Assembly: GCA_017548125.1 (NCBI GenBank)
Contig: JAFYNK010000073.1
Span: 1-38,437 of the forward strand
DNA: 38,437 nucleotides
Reading direction: 5' to 3'
From: Bacteroidales bacterium
Lineage (GTDB): Bacteria; Bacteroidota; Bacteroidia; Bacteroidales; F082
Shown: positions 6,960 to 14,658 of the stretch, piece by piece
Layout of the letters: each line of letters begins with the position of its first letter
Numbering within the stretch: position 1 is the stretch's first letter
Program-made: the position numbers and the translations under genes
Notes under the pieces: generated by a model
What the model saw: only the letters and a program-made list of their open reading frames with translations
Database searches by the model: none
Told to the model about the DNA's origin: nothing

Positions 6960-8372
6960 TTATTTTCCTAGAGCGTCTTTTACATTATTGATTTCTAGGA
7001 ATGTCGAGCCTTTGCTTTCTCCGAAGTAGCCGCCGATATATGCGATTTTATCTTCCATATTGACGAATCCTTTTTGAAGAAGTTTTTCTACTGCTGTAGT
7101 ATATTGTTCGTGCAAATCTTTCTTATCATGTTGATATATAGGTATTATGCCATAACTTAGGGCAAGCAGTCGCATTGTTTTTTCTTTATAACATAAAGCT
7201 ACGACGGGGTTAGGGCCGCGGTATGATGATAGGATGCGAGCAGTTTTTCCTGTGTTGGAGTCTGTTATGATGCCTTTCACTCCGAGTATCTCTGTTGCTT
7301 TGATGGCGTTTTTGGCGAGGAACTCTGTCACGTTGCTGTTTTCGCTTAATTGTATTTCGATGTCGTTTTCGCGCAGTTTGTCTTTTTCGGCTTGTGCTGC
7401 GATGGAAGCCATCATCTTCACCGATTCGATAGGGTATTTCCCTGAAGCTGTCTCGCCGCTGAGCATAAGAGCGTCGGTACGATAATAAATCGCGTTGGCG
7501 ATGTCGGTTACTTCAGCTCGTGTTGGGCGAGGATTCTGTATCATGGTGTGGAGCATCTGAGTCGCGACGATGACGGGCTTGTTGGCGATGACGCATTTGC
7601 GTATAATCCTGCGTTGTATTCCTGGTATGTTTTCAATAGGGACTTCAATGCCGAGGTCGCCGCGAGCGATCATGATGCCGTATGAAGCCTCTATTATTTC
7701 ATCAATATTGTCAACTCCTTCCTGATTTTCAATCTTTGAGATGATTTTAATATCGCTGCCGTATTCGTCGAGGAGGTCTTGTACGGCTTTCACGTCTTCT
7801 TTGCTTCTCACAAAAGAATGTGCAATGAAATCGATGTCTTCTTCTATCGCTAGTTTGATATTGGCTTTGTCTTTCTCGGTCAGAGCTGGAAGCTTGATGT
7901 GTACTCCTGGAACATTGACGCTCTTTTTTGAACCGAGGCGTCCGTCATTTTGGACTATGGCATAAAGAGCGTCGTCTGTCTTATCGACGATTTTCATTGC
8001 GAGTTCTCCATCATCAAAAAGAACGTCGTTGCCGATACTTAAATCATGAACGAAATTGGAATATGATACGTTGACGCATTCGTGAGTGGTCGTTTCAGAA
8101 GGGTTGCCGCATATTTTCACCTTGTCGCCAGTCTGAAAATAAATGTATTCTTCAACATTAGTCGTTCTGATTTCAGGTCCTTTAGTGTCTATAAGAATTG
8201 CGAGATAGTTGGAAACCTCTCTTATATTGTTTATAACTTTTTTTATTCCTTCAGGAGTGGCGTGGGCTGTGTTTATTCTCATGACATTGACACCAGCCTT
8301 ATATAAATCTTGTAAAAAGTCAACCTCGCAGCGAAGGTCGCTAATGGAAGCTACTATCTTAGTTTGTTTCAT
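6960..8372 (-). CDS. pyk: Pyruvate kinase
   Basis: This enzyme transfers phosphate from phosphoenolpyruvate to ADP in the last step of glycolysis. The 470-residue product has the barrel, B domain (about 70-165) and C domain. Core motifs are present: DTKGPEIRT (about 62-70), HSFVRS, SKIENQEGV with the catalytic lysine, MIARGDLGIEVP, and ATQMLHTMI followed by PTRAEVTDIANAI. The N-terminal KIVASISDLR and RINTAHAT replace the common TIGPAS and RLNFSHG forms; this variant is the one I know from Bacteroides-type enzymes, so I read it as lineage-typical rather than damage. It has its own promoter 27 bp upstream and is probably co-transcribed with fthC. Confidence 0.96.
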   Translation of the reverse strand: MKQTKIVASISDLRCEVDFLQDLYKAGVNVMRINTAHATPEGIKKVINNIREVSNYLAILIDTKGPEIRTTNVEEYIYFQTGDKVKICGNPSETTTHECVNVSYSNFVHDLSIGNDVLFDDGELAMKIVDKTDDALYAIVQNDGRLGSKKSVNVPGVHIKLPALTEKDKANIKLAIEEDIDFIAHSFVRSKEDVKAVQDLLDEYGSDIKIISKIENQEGVDNIDEIIEASYGIMIARGDLGIEVPIENIPGIQRRIIRKCVIANKPVIVATQMLHTMIQNPRPTRAEVTDIANAIYYRTDALMLSGETASGKYPIESVKMMASIAAQAEKDKLRENDIEIQLSENSNVTEFLAKNAIKATEILGVKGIITDSNTGKTARILSSYRGPNPVVALCYKEKTMRLLALSYGIIPIYQHDKKDLHEQYTTAVEKLLQKGFVNMEDKIAYIGGYFGESKGSTFLEINNVKDALGK

Positions 8373-8398
8373 AGTGTTTATTTGTTAATATCAACAAA

Positions 8399-8406
8399 CA
8401 AAAATA
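8399..8406 (-). promoter_or_regulatory. -7 element for pyk-fthC
   Basis: CAAAAATA reads TATTTTTG on the minus strand, matching TAnnTTTG, 27 bp upstream of the pyk ATG. It falls in the 44-bp gap after the FMN reductase stop. Confidence 0.65.
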
Positions 8407-8416
8407 CGAAAAAACT

Positions 8417-8992
8417 TTATCCAACAAACTCAGCGAATTTCTCTGCTTGTTCTTTTATTTCATTGAGCTGTTCTTCAGTGAGTTTGAATTCTCCCTTGAC
8501 CCAAGCCTCCATGCCGAGAGCTATGCCGGTCTGAGGTTCTTTCATAACATCCATTTTGATATATTCCAACATGTCGTTCAGTTTGGCGCGGCATGATGCA
8601 GTCTTGTTTTTGCCTCCAGCGCCGCTGGCCGTGACTTTCTTTCCCTGGACAGCTGTAGGATTGGCGAAGTTGCTGATATCCATAGGACGAGACAGCCAGT
8701 CGAAGAGATTTTTCAATAATCCGGGATAGCTATGATTGTATTCCGGAGTGAAGATCCAGATGCCGTCGGCTTTGAGAATTTCCTGACGAACTCTATAGAT
8801 ATGTTCCTGATCATGGCTTAGATGTTGGCCTTGCCCTTTGATTTCTAAATCCTGATTCATGAAAGGAATGTCGTTGAAGTCGAGGTAAGAGATCTCATAT
8901 CTGTCTTTGAGATAATCTTCTGCTATCTTTGCGAGTTGTCTGTTGAATGATTCTTTACGAAAAGAGCCTATGATAAAAAGTAAATGTTTCAT
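8417..8992 (-). CDS. NADPH-dependent FMN reductase family protein
   Basis: This flavodoxin-fold oxidoreductase of 191 residues transfers electrons from NAD(P)H to flavin or quinone/azo substrates in the cytoplasm. The N-terminal strand and phosphate loop (LLFIIGSFRKESFNRQLA) bind FMN. TPEYNHSYPGLLKNLFDWLSR (about 82-102) is the family hallmark, and SGAGGKN near 125 is the second flavin-contact loop. The physiological substrate cannot be told from sequence. Pyk lies 44 bp downstream with its own promoter. I see no TAnnTTTG element in the approximately 100 bp upstream of this gene. Confidence 0.9.
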   Translation of the reverse strand: MKHLLFIIGSFRKESFNRQLAKIAEDYLKDRYEISYLDFNDIPFMNQDLEIKGQGQHLSHDQEHIYRVRQEILKADGIWIFTPEYNHSYPGLLKNLFDWLSRPMDISNFANPTAVQGKKVTASGAGGKNKTASCRAKLNDMLEYIKMDVMKEPQTGIALGMEAWVKGEFKLTEEQLNEIKEQAEKFAEFVG

Positions 8993-9091
8993 AATGGTAA
9001 AATTTATTGATTAAGACAAAGAAGTCGGCGGAATGTTTTAAGTGAAGGATTTTTAACAATTTTAGTTCATTATGCAACGATTTATGCAGAT

Positions 9092-9136
9092 AAAAAGAAC
9101 TCTGAAATTCTAATGTTTTAAAATTTCAGAGTTCTT
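9092..9136 (-). terminator. Terminator of the three-gene operon (copy A)
   Basis: A 15-bp perfect stem (AAGAACTCTGAAATT at 9095-9109, AATTTCAGAGTTCTT at 9122-9136) with a 12-nt loop. The minus-strand U-tract is the A-run at 9092-9096. It is identical to the hairpin at 10146-10187. Confidence 0.88.
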
Positions 9137-9199
9137 ATAAAGTCCTTGAAGTTCAAAAGTCTTAGTTCAAGGTTTAAGATTATTTTTCTTCGCTTAATT
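9092..9199. repeat. Direct repeat of about 105 bp, copy A (3' of the DUF3791/DUF3990 operon)
   Basis: Matches 10143-10257. The first 68 bp (9092-9159 against 10143-10210) are identical. The rest differs by a few substitutions and one 7-bp unit. It contains the terminator hairpin, a heptad array (AGTTCAA type, 9150-9177) and the last codons of the 72-residue gene. Confidence 0.9.
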
Positions 9200-9398
9200 T
9201 TTCATAAAGAGCAACAGGACCGAGATGCCATATCTTCGATGATTCGTTTTCAAGTTTTTTGTAGGTGTCAGAGGAGTATATTTCTCTTATAGCTTCAACG
9301 ATGCCGATGTTTTTATCATCTATAAGCATTTCTGTCATCCATGCAATTTTGCCAGGTAATAGCAAATACAGATTATCTTGGTTTATTTCTAAGTTCAT
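9180..9398 (-). CDS. Small hypothetical protein, third gene of the DUF3791/DUF3990 operon
   Basis: A 72-residue acidic, probably soluble protein with no signal peptide. I do not recognise a named domain. It has a predicted helical body (LLLPGKIAWMTEMLIDDKN, then VEAIREIYSSDTYKKLENE) and a conserved-looking IWHLGPVALYEKL near the end. It begins 2 bp after the DUF3990 stop, so translational coupling is likely. Its last codons (KLSEEK, stop) are nearly identical in DNA to the end of the pyruvate:ferredoxin oxidoreductase gene (KLSEGK), because both lie inside the duplicated 105-bp repeat. The native C-terminus may therefore have been replaced. A role as partner of the DUF3990 protein is inferred from position only. 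Confidence 0.75.
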   Translation of the reverse strand: MNLEINQDNLYLLLPGKIAWMTEMLIDDKNIGIVEAIREIYSSDTYKKLENESSKIWHLGPVALYEKLSEEK

Positions 9399-9400
9399 AA

Positions 9401-9880
9401 TTATATTATTTTTGATTCTATAAATTTGAGCGATTGTAAAGATTTTTCTGTATGAAACAAATATTGATCAACTAATTTGTATGTTTTTAATTCATTTATG
9501 AGATTTGCTTTGTCTAATAATCCGCTTTCATATAATGTGAAAGCAGCATAAACTCTATCGTTGGCTACAGGTCCATAAACGATGTCGTAATGATGGCAAA
9601 AGTTTTTATTTGTTCTGTTGTTCATTACAAAATCAAGCCATTCTTCAGTAGGTGAATTAAAAATAAGGCAATTTAATTGTTGTAATATAGATTCATCAAA
9701 TTCGAAAATGTTAACGAATCCATGAGATGTATTGTTTTCTGCTATTTTGCGTTGAACCCATTCTTTTGCTTGATTATATGATGTGGTGGTGTAAAAACCA
9801 TTTCCATAATCGAGTGTTCTGTTAGGTATCCTTATTTCAGGATGCCTTACTTCTTCAATGCTTCCGTGGTAAAGTTTCAT
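9401..9880 (-). CDS. DUF3990 protein, predicted ADP-ribosyltransferase fold
   Basis: The 159-residue protein opens with MKLYHGS and continues with [21 protein letters not shown] (residues 22-42). This is the pattern of DUF3990, which to my knowledge is grouped with the ADP-ribosyl superfamily. The early His in YHGS and the GFYTTT strand correspond to the NAD-binding H and Y positions of that fold. [13 protein letters not shown] (about 100-112) is the other conserved block. There is no signal peptide, so it is cytoplasmic. It overlaps the upstream DUF3791 gene by 26 bp and is followed 2 bp later by the 72-residue gene. An NAD-dependent toxin or effector role is an inference; activity has not been shown from this sequence. 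Confidence 0.85.
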   Translation of the reverse strand: MKLYHGSIEEVRHPEIRIPNRTLDYGNGFYTTTSYNQAKEWVQRKIAENNTSHGFVNIFEFDESILQQLNCLIFNSPTEEWLDFVMNNRTNKNFCHHYDIVYGPVANDRVYAAFTLYESGLLDKANLINELKTYKLVDQYLFHTEKSLQSLKFIESKII

Positions 9881-10100
9881 GATTTTTTGGTTTTCTTAGT
9901 TCTATAAATTCATCAATGTCTTCTAAAATCCATTGTCGGCTTTGTGTATGCAGGATTTCATAATGTTCACAAAGGTAATCGAGTACGCCGTATTCGTATA
10001 ATATACGTGATGCTGTTTCACCTGTTATTTTCTTTTCGTTCTTATATTGTTCGATGCAGAACGAAATGAAGTATGCAATATCCTGCTTTTTGCTATTCAT
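9855..10100 (-). CDS. DUF3791 protein
   Basis: An 81-residue cytoplasmic protein with the DUF3791 pattern: an N-terminal helix ([18 protein letters not shown]), the [17 protein letters not shown] core (about 33-49), and a C-terminal [13 protein letters not shown]3791 and DUF3990 genes are known to me as frequent neighbours. It is the first gene of the operon, has its own promoter, and overlaps the DUF3990 start by 26 bp. In a toxin-antitoxin reading it or the 72-residue product would be the neutralising partner, but this is inference. The function of the family is not established as far as I know. Confidence 0.85.
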   Translation of the reverse strand: MNSKKQDIAYFISFCIEQYKNEKKITGETASRILYEYGVLDYLCEHYEILHTQSRQWILEDIDEFIELRKPKNHETLPRKH

Positions 10101-10119
10101 TTTTATTATAATATGTTTG

Positions 10120-10127
10120 CAAATATA
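10120..10127 (-). promoter_or_regulatory. -7 element for the DUF3791/DUF3990 operon
   Basis: CAAATATA reads TATATTTG on the minus strand, matching TAnnTTTG, 20 bp upstream of the ATG at 10100. It lies between the first gene and the second 105-bp repeat, so the cassette carries its own promoter and is not dependent on the upstream gene. Confidence 0.7.
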
Positions 10128-10140
10128 ACAAATTTTACAT

Positions 10141-10187
10141 AAAAAAAGAACTCTGAAATTCTAATGTTTTAAAATTTCAGAGTTCTT
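10141..10187 (-). terminator. Terminator of the pyruvate:ferredoxin oxidoreductase gene (copy B)
   Basis: The same 15-bp stem as at 9095-9136 (arms 10146-10160 and 10173-10187, 12-nt loop), followed on the minus strand by a U-tract (A-run at 10141-10147). Confidence 0.88.
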
Positions 10188-10257
10188 ATAAAGTCCTTGA
10201 AGTTCAAAAGCCTTAGTTCAAGGTTCAGAGTTCAAGATTATTTTCCTTCGCTTAATT
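10143..10257. repeat. Direct repeat of about 105 bp, copy B (3' end of pyruvate:ferredoxin oxidoreductase gene)
   Basis: The partner of 9092-9199, 1051 bp away in the same orientation. It holds the terminator, a heptad array at 10201-10235 (AGTTCAA, AAGCCTT, AGTTCAA, GGTTCAG, AGTTCAA; one unit more than copy A), and the last codons and stop of the oxidoreductase gene. Confidence 0.9.
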
Positions 10258-13200
10258 TCTTGTAGCCTTCGTAGCGAAGTTTTGCATATTGTTCAGTCTT
10301 AGCGAATAATTCTTTTGCTTCTTCTGGGAACATCTTAACCAATGAGTTGTAACGTACTTCTCCCATGATGAAGTTTTGGAATTTGCTCCAGTCTGGTTCT
10401 TTGCTGTCTAAGTGGAAGCCGTTTTGTCCAGCTTCTTCTTCAGCTGGGTTGTAACGGTAGAGGTGCCAGTAACCGCATTCTACTGCCAATTTTTCTTCGT
10501 GTTGAGTGCGACCCATGCCGACTTTGATGCCGTGGTTGATACATGGAGCGTAGCAGATGACGAGTGATGGTCCTGGATATGCTTCAGCTTCTTTGATAGC
10601 TTTGAGATATTGTGCTTGGTTAGCGCCCATTGCTACTTGTGCTACGTAAACATAGCCGTAGCTCTTAGCGATCATGCCGAGGTCTTTTTTGCGTAACTTC
10701 TTGCCAGAAGCAGCGAATTTAGCGACAGCGCCTGTTGGAGTAGCTTTTGATGACTGGCCGCCAGTGTTGGAATAAACCTCTGTGTCGAGAACCAAGACGT
10801 TGACGTCTTCGCCTGATGCCAATACGTGGTCTAAGCCGCCGAATCCGATGTCGTAAGCCCAGCCGTCACCACCGATGATCCATTGTGATTTCTTGATCAG
10901 ATGGTCTTTCATGTCAATGATTTGCTTGCAGTATGTGCAGTCGCATTTTCCTGCCATCTCGATGATTTGAGGAGCTAATTTTTCTGTAACTTGGCCGTTT
11001 TCACGATTGTCGATCCATTGTTGGAAGAGGTCTTTCAATTCTGATGAGCAGCAGTTGCATTCGTAGATAGCTTCTCTCATGATACGTTCAACGCGGTCGC
11101 GGAGTTTGTTTGTTGCGGTCTGCATGCCGAGGCCAAACTCAGCGTTGTCTTCGAACAAGCTGTTAGCCCATGCGACGCCTTTGCCGCTTCTGTTGTTCTT
11201 GCAGTATGGTGTTGAAGGAGCTGAACCGCCATAGATTGAAGAACAACCTGTTGCGTTAGCTACGAGCATTCTCTCACCGAAGAGTTGTGTGATAGTCTTG
11301 ATATATGGTGTCTCACCGCAGCCAGCACAAGCGCCGGAGAACTCGAACAATGGTTGAGCGAATTGGCTGTTCTTGATGTTAGCGTATTTGTCGATGAGTT
11401 CGTCTTTATAAGTCACTTTATGTTGACCATATTCCCAGTTTTCAGTTTCTTCGAGTTGGCTTTCGAATGGTTGCATTACCAATGCTTTTTCTTTAGCAGG
11501 ACATACGTCGGCGCAGTTGCCGCAGCCTGTACAGTCCATTACAGATACTTGCATGCGGAAGTGCATTCCTGCCAATTCTTTAGGCATCTTGATGTCGATG
11601 GCTTTCATTGACTCAGGAGCGTTAGCCAATTCTTCGTCTGTCATGACGACAGGACGGATAGCAGCGTGAGGACAAACCAAAGAACATTGGTTACATTGGA
11701 TACAGTTTTCTGATTTCCATTCAGGGACGAATGTAGCGACGCCGCGTTTTTCGTATGCTGTTGTACCAGCTGGGAATGTGCCGTCGATGATTTCTTCGAA
11801 TGTGCTTACAGGAAGGTCGTTGCCTAACTGAGCTGTCATTGGACGCATGATCTTGTTGATGAATTCAGGAGCGCCTTTCAATGGTTCCAATACGAAGTCT
11901 GGCTTGCAGCTTAATTTTGCCCATTCTGCAGGGATTTCCAATTTAGTGATTTCACCGCCGCGGTCAACAGCTGCGAAGTTCATCTTGACGATGTCTTCAC
12001 CTTTCTTGCCGTATGACTTCACGATGAATTTCTTCATTTGTTCAACAGCGAGGTCGTAAGGGATAACGCCAGAAATCTTGAAGAATGCTGATTGGAGTAT
12101 TGTATTTGTACGATTGCCTAAGCCTATTTCGCCAGCGATCTTGGTGGCGTCGATGATGTACATATTAATATTATGTACAGCCAAATATTTTTTAACGAAG
12201 TTTGGAAGGTGATTCTTTGTTTCTTCTACGTCCCATGGTGAGTTGTAGAGGAATGTTCCGTTGTCTTTCAATCCGCGTAAGCAGTCGTATTTGCTTAAAT
12301 AAGAAGGGACGTGAACAGCAACGAAGTCAGGAGTACCTACGAGATAAGGAGCCAAGATAGGTTTGTCGCCAAAACGGAGGTGTGAACAAGTGTAACCGCC
12401 TGATTTCTTTGAGTCGTAATCGAAATAAGCTTGGCTGTATTTGTTTGTGTTGTCACCGATAATCTTGATAGAGTTCTTGTTAGCGCCTACAGTGCCGTCA
12501 GCGCCGAGTCCGTAGAACTTAGCTTCGAATGTTCCTTCTGGGAGGATTGAGAATTCAGGAAGCATTGGGAGAGAACCGAATGTGACGTCATCGTTGATGC
12601 CGATGGTAAATCTGTTACGTGGTTCAGGACGTTCTAAATTTTTGAATACTGACAAGATGTGAGCTGGTGTTGTGTCTTTTGATGACAAGCCATAGCGACC
12701 GCCGATGATATGTGGCAAGTGTGTGCTGTGGTGTCTGAACAAATCGTTGTAAGCTTCAACGACGTCTAAGTAGAGAGGCTCGCCGTTAGCGCCAGTGTCT
12801 TTTGTTCTGTCTAAGACGCAGATACGTTTTACTGTGTCAGGAACAACATCCAAGAGGTATTTTACGCTGAAAGGACGATAGAGGTGGACGCTGACCAAAC
12901 CGACTTTCTTGCCTTCTGCGTTAAGTTTGTCAACGACAGTCTTGATGACGTCGGTGATAGAGCCCATAGCGATGATGATGTTTGTAGCATCAGGTGCGCC
13001 ATAGTATGTGAAAGGAGCATATTTACGACCAGTAATCTTGCTCATTTCTTTCATATATCTAGCTACTATGTCAGGAAGAGCATAGTAATATTTGTTTTGT
13101 AATTCGCGTGTTTGGAAATAGATGTCTGGGTTTTGAGCTGTACCGCGTGTTACAGGATGTTCTGGGTTTAATGAACGTTCGCGATATTCTTTAAGAGCTT

Positions 13201-13795
13201 TCCAGTTGACGAGTTTTATGATTTCGTTTTGGTCGGCAGCTTCAACTTTTTGGATTTCGTGTGAAGTACGGAAGCCGTCGAAGAAGTGCATGAAAGGAAC
13301 GCGGCCTTCAATAGCAGCGAGGTGAGCTACTGGAGCGAGGTCCATGATTTCTTGTACCGAACCTGTTGCCAAGAGAGCGAAACCTGTCTGACGAGCGCTC
13401 ATAACGTCGGCATGGTCGCCGAAGATTGACAACGCTTGTGCTGCCAAAGCACGTGCTGAAACATGAAATACGCCTGGAAGCAACTCGCCAGCGATTTTGT
13501 ACATGTTTGGAATCATCAACAAGAGACCCTGTGATGCTGTATATGTTGTCGTTAAAGCACCTGCTTGCAATGAACCGTGAACTGCTCCTGCAGCACCTGC
13601 TTCTGATTGCATTTCAACAACTTTAACATTTTCTCCGAAGATATTCTTTCTTCCAGCTGCACTCCATTCATCGATGTATTCTGCCATAGGTGATGATGGG
13701 GTGATAGGATATATCGCAGCAACTTCGCTGAACATATAAGACACGTGAGCTGCAGCGCAGTTGCCATCACATGTCATGAATTTCTTTTCTGCCAT
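10238..13795 (-). CDS. nifJ: Pyruvate:ferredoxin (flavodoxin) oxidoreductase
   Basis: This oxygen-sensitive cytoplasmic enzyme oxidises pyruvate with CoA to acetyl-CoA and CO2 and reduces ferredoxin. The 1185-residue single-chain form has the domains in the usual order: N-terminal pyruvate domain (EAGAAGAVHGSLQAGA, TYTASQGLLLM), CoA/gamma domain (about 410-630), and a two-cluster ferredoxin domain (CIQCNQCSLVCPHAA near 690 and CTGCGNCADVCPAKEKAL near 745). The TPP domain follows, with CAGCGETPY, NATGCSSIYGGS, GDGWAYDIGFGGLDHV and DTEVYSNTGGQSSKATPTG. All cluster cysteines are present. It indicates anaerobic fermentation. A promoter lies 65 bp upstream. Its last codons and terminator were duplicated downstream around the DUF3990 operon. 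Confidence 0.98.
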   Translation of the reverse strand: MAEKKFMTCDGNCAAAHVSYMFSEVAAIYPITPSSPMAEYIDEWSAAGRKNIFGENVKVVEMQSEAGAAGAVHGSLQAGALTTTYTASQGLLLMIPNMYKIAGELLPGVFHVSARALAAQALSIFGDHADVMSARQTGFALLATGSVQEIMDLAPVAHLAAIEGRVPFMHFFDGFRTSHEIQKVEAADQNEIIKLVNWKALKEYRERSLNPEHPVTRGTAQNPDIYFQTRELQNKYYYALPDIVARYMKEMSKITGRKYAPFTYYGAPDATNIIIAMGSITDVIKTVVDKLNAEGKKVGLVSVHLYRPFSVKYLLDVVPDTVKRICVLDRTKDTGANGEPLYLDVVEAYNDLFRHHSTHLPHIIGGRYGLSSKDTTPAHILSVFKNLERPEPRNRFTIGINDDVTFGSLPMLPEFSILPEGTFEAKFYGLGADGTVGANKNSIKIIGDNTNKYSQAYFDYDSKKSGGYTCSHLRFGDKPILAPYLVGTPDFVAVHVPSYLSKYDCLRGLKDNGTFLYNSPWDVEETKNHLPNFVKKYLAVHNINMYIIDATKIAGEIGLGNRTNTILQSAFFKISGVIPYDLAVEQMKKFIVKSYGKKGEDIVKMNFAAVDRGGEITKLEIPAEWAKLSCKPDFVLEPLKGAPEFINKIMRPMTAQLGNDLPVSTFEEIIDGTFPAGTTAYEKRGVATFVPEWKSENCIQCNQCSLVCPHAAIRPVVMTDEELANAPESMKAIDIKMPKELAGMHFRMQVSVMDCTGCGNCADVCPAKEKALVMQPFESQLEETENWEYGQHKVTYKDELIDKYANIKNSQFAQPLFEFSGACAGCGETPYIKTITQLFGERMLVANATGCSSIYGGSAPSTPYCKNNRSGKGVAWANSLFEDNAEFGLGMQTATNKLRDRVERIMREAIYECNCCSSELKDLFQQWIDNRENGQVTEKLAPQIIEMAGKCDCTYCKQIIDMKDHLIKKSQWIIGGDGWAYDIGFGGLDHVLASGEDVNVLVLDTEVYSNTGGQSSKATPTGAVAKFAASGKKLRKKDLGMIAKSYGYVYVAQVAMGANQAQYLKAIKEAEAYPGPSLVICYAPCINHGIKVGMGRTQHEEKLAVECGYWHLYRYNPAEEEAGQNGFHLDSKEPDWSKFQNFIMGEVRYNSLVKMFPEEAKELFAKTEQYAKLRYEGYKKLSEGK

Positions 13796-13859
13796 AATTG
13801 TTATTGTTTAGTATTTTAGCAAATTAAGTGACCTTGTTTAAGGGTTGTTTTTTAAAACG

Positions 13860-13867
13860 CAAATTTA
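13860..13867 (-). promoter_or_regulatory. -7 element for the pyruvate:ferredoxin oxidoreductase gene
   Basis: CAAATTTA reads TAAATTTG on the minus strand, matching TAnnTTTG, 65 bp upstream of the ATG and downstream of the terminator of the preceding lipoprotein gene. The region is very AT-rich, so a chance match is possible. Confidence 0.5.
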
Positions 13868-13890
13868 ATTAAATTAATAATATAAATATG

Positions 13891-13922
13891 AAAAAATAAA
13901 AAAAAGCGGAATAAAATCCGCT
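13891..13922 (-). terminator. Terminator of the Cys/His-rich lipoprotein gene
   Basis: A 6-bp stem (AGCGGA at 13905-13910, TCCGCT at 13917-13922) with loop ATAAAA, followed on the minus strand by a U-rich tract (A-run 13891-13905). It lies 48 bp past the stop codon. Confidence 0.8.
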
Positions 13923-13969
13923 CTATATATAAAACATCAAACGATGAATTGTTTTATGCTACCTTAATT

Positions 13970-14335
13970 TTATTTTGTAGCCTCGTGTTGATGGTTGCAA
14001 GTGCCGTGGTTGTGACCTTGACATTCAGCTTTTGGTTGTGCTTCGCATTTCTTTTCGCAAGCTGCTTTGTCGCATTGTTTTTCGCAAGCTGTTTTGTCGC
14101 ATTGTTTTTCGCATGCTTCAGCTTTATCGCATTTCTTTTCGCAAGCTGCGCCGTCGTGGTTATGACCTTGGCAAGCTTCTGCTTTATGACCGTCGCATTG
14201 ATGATCGTGGTTGTGACCTTCACATTTATGCTCTTTTTGTGCGTCACATTTTTGTGCGCCTTTTTGATTGTTGTTATTGCAGCAACTTGCTAATAATACT
14301 ACTGCTAAGCCTAATACTAAAAATAATTTTTTCAT
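13970..14335 (-). CDS. Cys/His-rich repeat lipoprotein, possible metal-binding
   Basis: A 121-residue lipoprotein (signal MKKLFLVLGLAVVLLASC, lipidated Cys18). The mature part is built almost entirely from Cys, His, Lys, Glu, Asp and Gln: 16 Cys and 11 His in total. Four CExxC motifs (CEKKC or CEKQC, at 65-69, 75-79, 84-88 and 93-97) follow one another with CDK linkers, and GHNH occurs three times (40-43, 57-60, 107-110). I know no named family with confidence. Composition suggests binding of soft or borderline metals, or redox sensing, at the envelope. It has its own promoter (29 bp upstream) and terminator, which argues that it is expressed. Several overlapping ORFs in other frames are artefacts of its internal repetition. 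Confidence 0.85.
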   Translation of the reverse strand: MKKLFLVLGLAVVLLASCCNNNNQKGAQKCDAQKEHKCEGHNHDHQCDGHKAEACQGHNHDGAACEKKCDKAEACEKQCDKTACEKQCDKAACEKKCEAQPKAECQGHNHGTCNHQHEATK

Positions 14336-14363
14336 TGTAATCTAATTTTAAAAGTTTGTCCGA

Positions 14364-14371
14364 CAAAGATA
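14364..14371 (-). promoter_or_regulatory. -7 element for the Cys/His-rich lipoprotein gene
   Basis: CAAAGATA reads TATCTTTG on the minus strand, matching TAnnTTTG, 29 bp upstream of the ATG at 14335. Confidence 0.7.
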
Positions 14372-14510
14372 AAAGTTTTTTTTGTAAAAAGAAACATGTT
14401 TGTATAGATTTTTTCTTTTTTGAATGTTAAAAGGGATTAACCAAAAATTCATATTTCTGTTAACATCTCGTTAAAAATTGTTAAAAACATAATTTATCCT
14501 TTATAAAAAC

Positions 14511-14542
14511 TTGACAAAAGAAAGTCGCATGTTGTAATTTTG
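14511..14542 (+). promoter_or_regulatory. Strong two-part promoter in the 428-bp gap
   Basis: TTGAC at 14511-14515 and TAATTTTG at 14535-14542 are separated by about 21 nt, matching the TTG / TAnnTTTG layout of Bacteroidetes housekeeping promoters. It is one of only two promoters in the window where I see both boxes. The sialidase has a separate -7 element 200 bp further on, so this promoter drives something shorter or gives a long leader. Confidence 0.65.
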
Positions 14543-14568
14543 TTGGAGAATTAAATAACCAAAGATTT

Positions 14569-14622
14569 ATGTTAATGAATAAGTTATATGCAGAAAACGT
14601 AAGGATGATTAAAGAAGAATAA
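14569..14622 (+). CDS. Very short ORF (17 codons) behind a strong promoter
   Basis: The ATG is 27 bp after the -7 element at 14535-14542; an in-frame ATG follows two codons later. The peptide would be MLMNKLYAENVRMIKEE. Just after the stop, another frame reads VEEDESLTVVSEIDIRQLMFC up to a TGA at 14687-14689, without a start of its own. The two parts look like one small reading frame broken by a frameshift, but a leader peptide or an untranslated RNA is equally possible. The remainder of the 14336-14763 gap contains the lipoprotein promoter, a hairpin at 14639-14658 and the sialidase promoter, and nothing else that I can support. Confidence 0.3.
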   Translation: MLMNKLYAENVRMIKEE

Positions 14623-14638
14623 AGTTGAAGAAGATGAA

Positions 14639-14658
14639 TCGCTAACTGTGGTTAGCGA
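14639..14658 (+). other. Stem-loop in the 428-bp gap
   Basis: A perfect 8-bp stem (TCGCTAAC, loop TGTG, GTTAGCGA). It is not followed by a U-tract, so it is not a standard terminator. It lies within the out-of-frame continuation of the short ORF and would be transcribed from the promoter at 14511-14542. Confidence 0.5.

Noticed and set aside
9150-10235. Heptad arrays as CRISPR repeats
   Set aside because: Units are 7 or 8 bp and contiguous, with no unique spacers, no leader and no cas genes.
13949-14340. Several ORFs of 97-114 codons overlapping the Cys/His-rich gene in other frames, on both strands
   Set aside because: They arise from the internal repetition of that gene and give hydrophobic or Lys/Asn-biased products without family features. 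The minus-strand frame at 13970-14335 has a lipoprotein signal, promoter and terminator.
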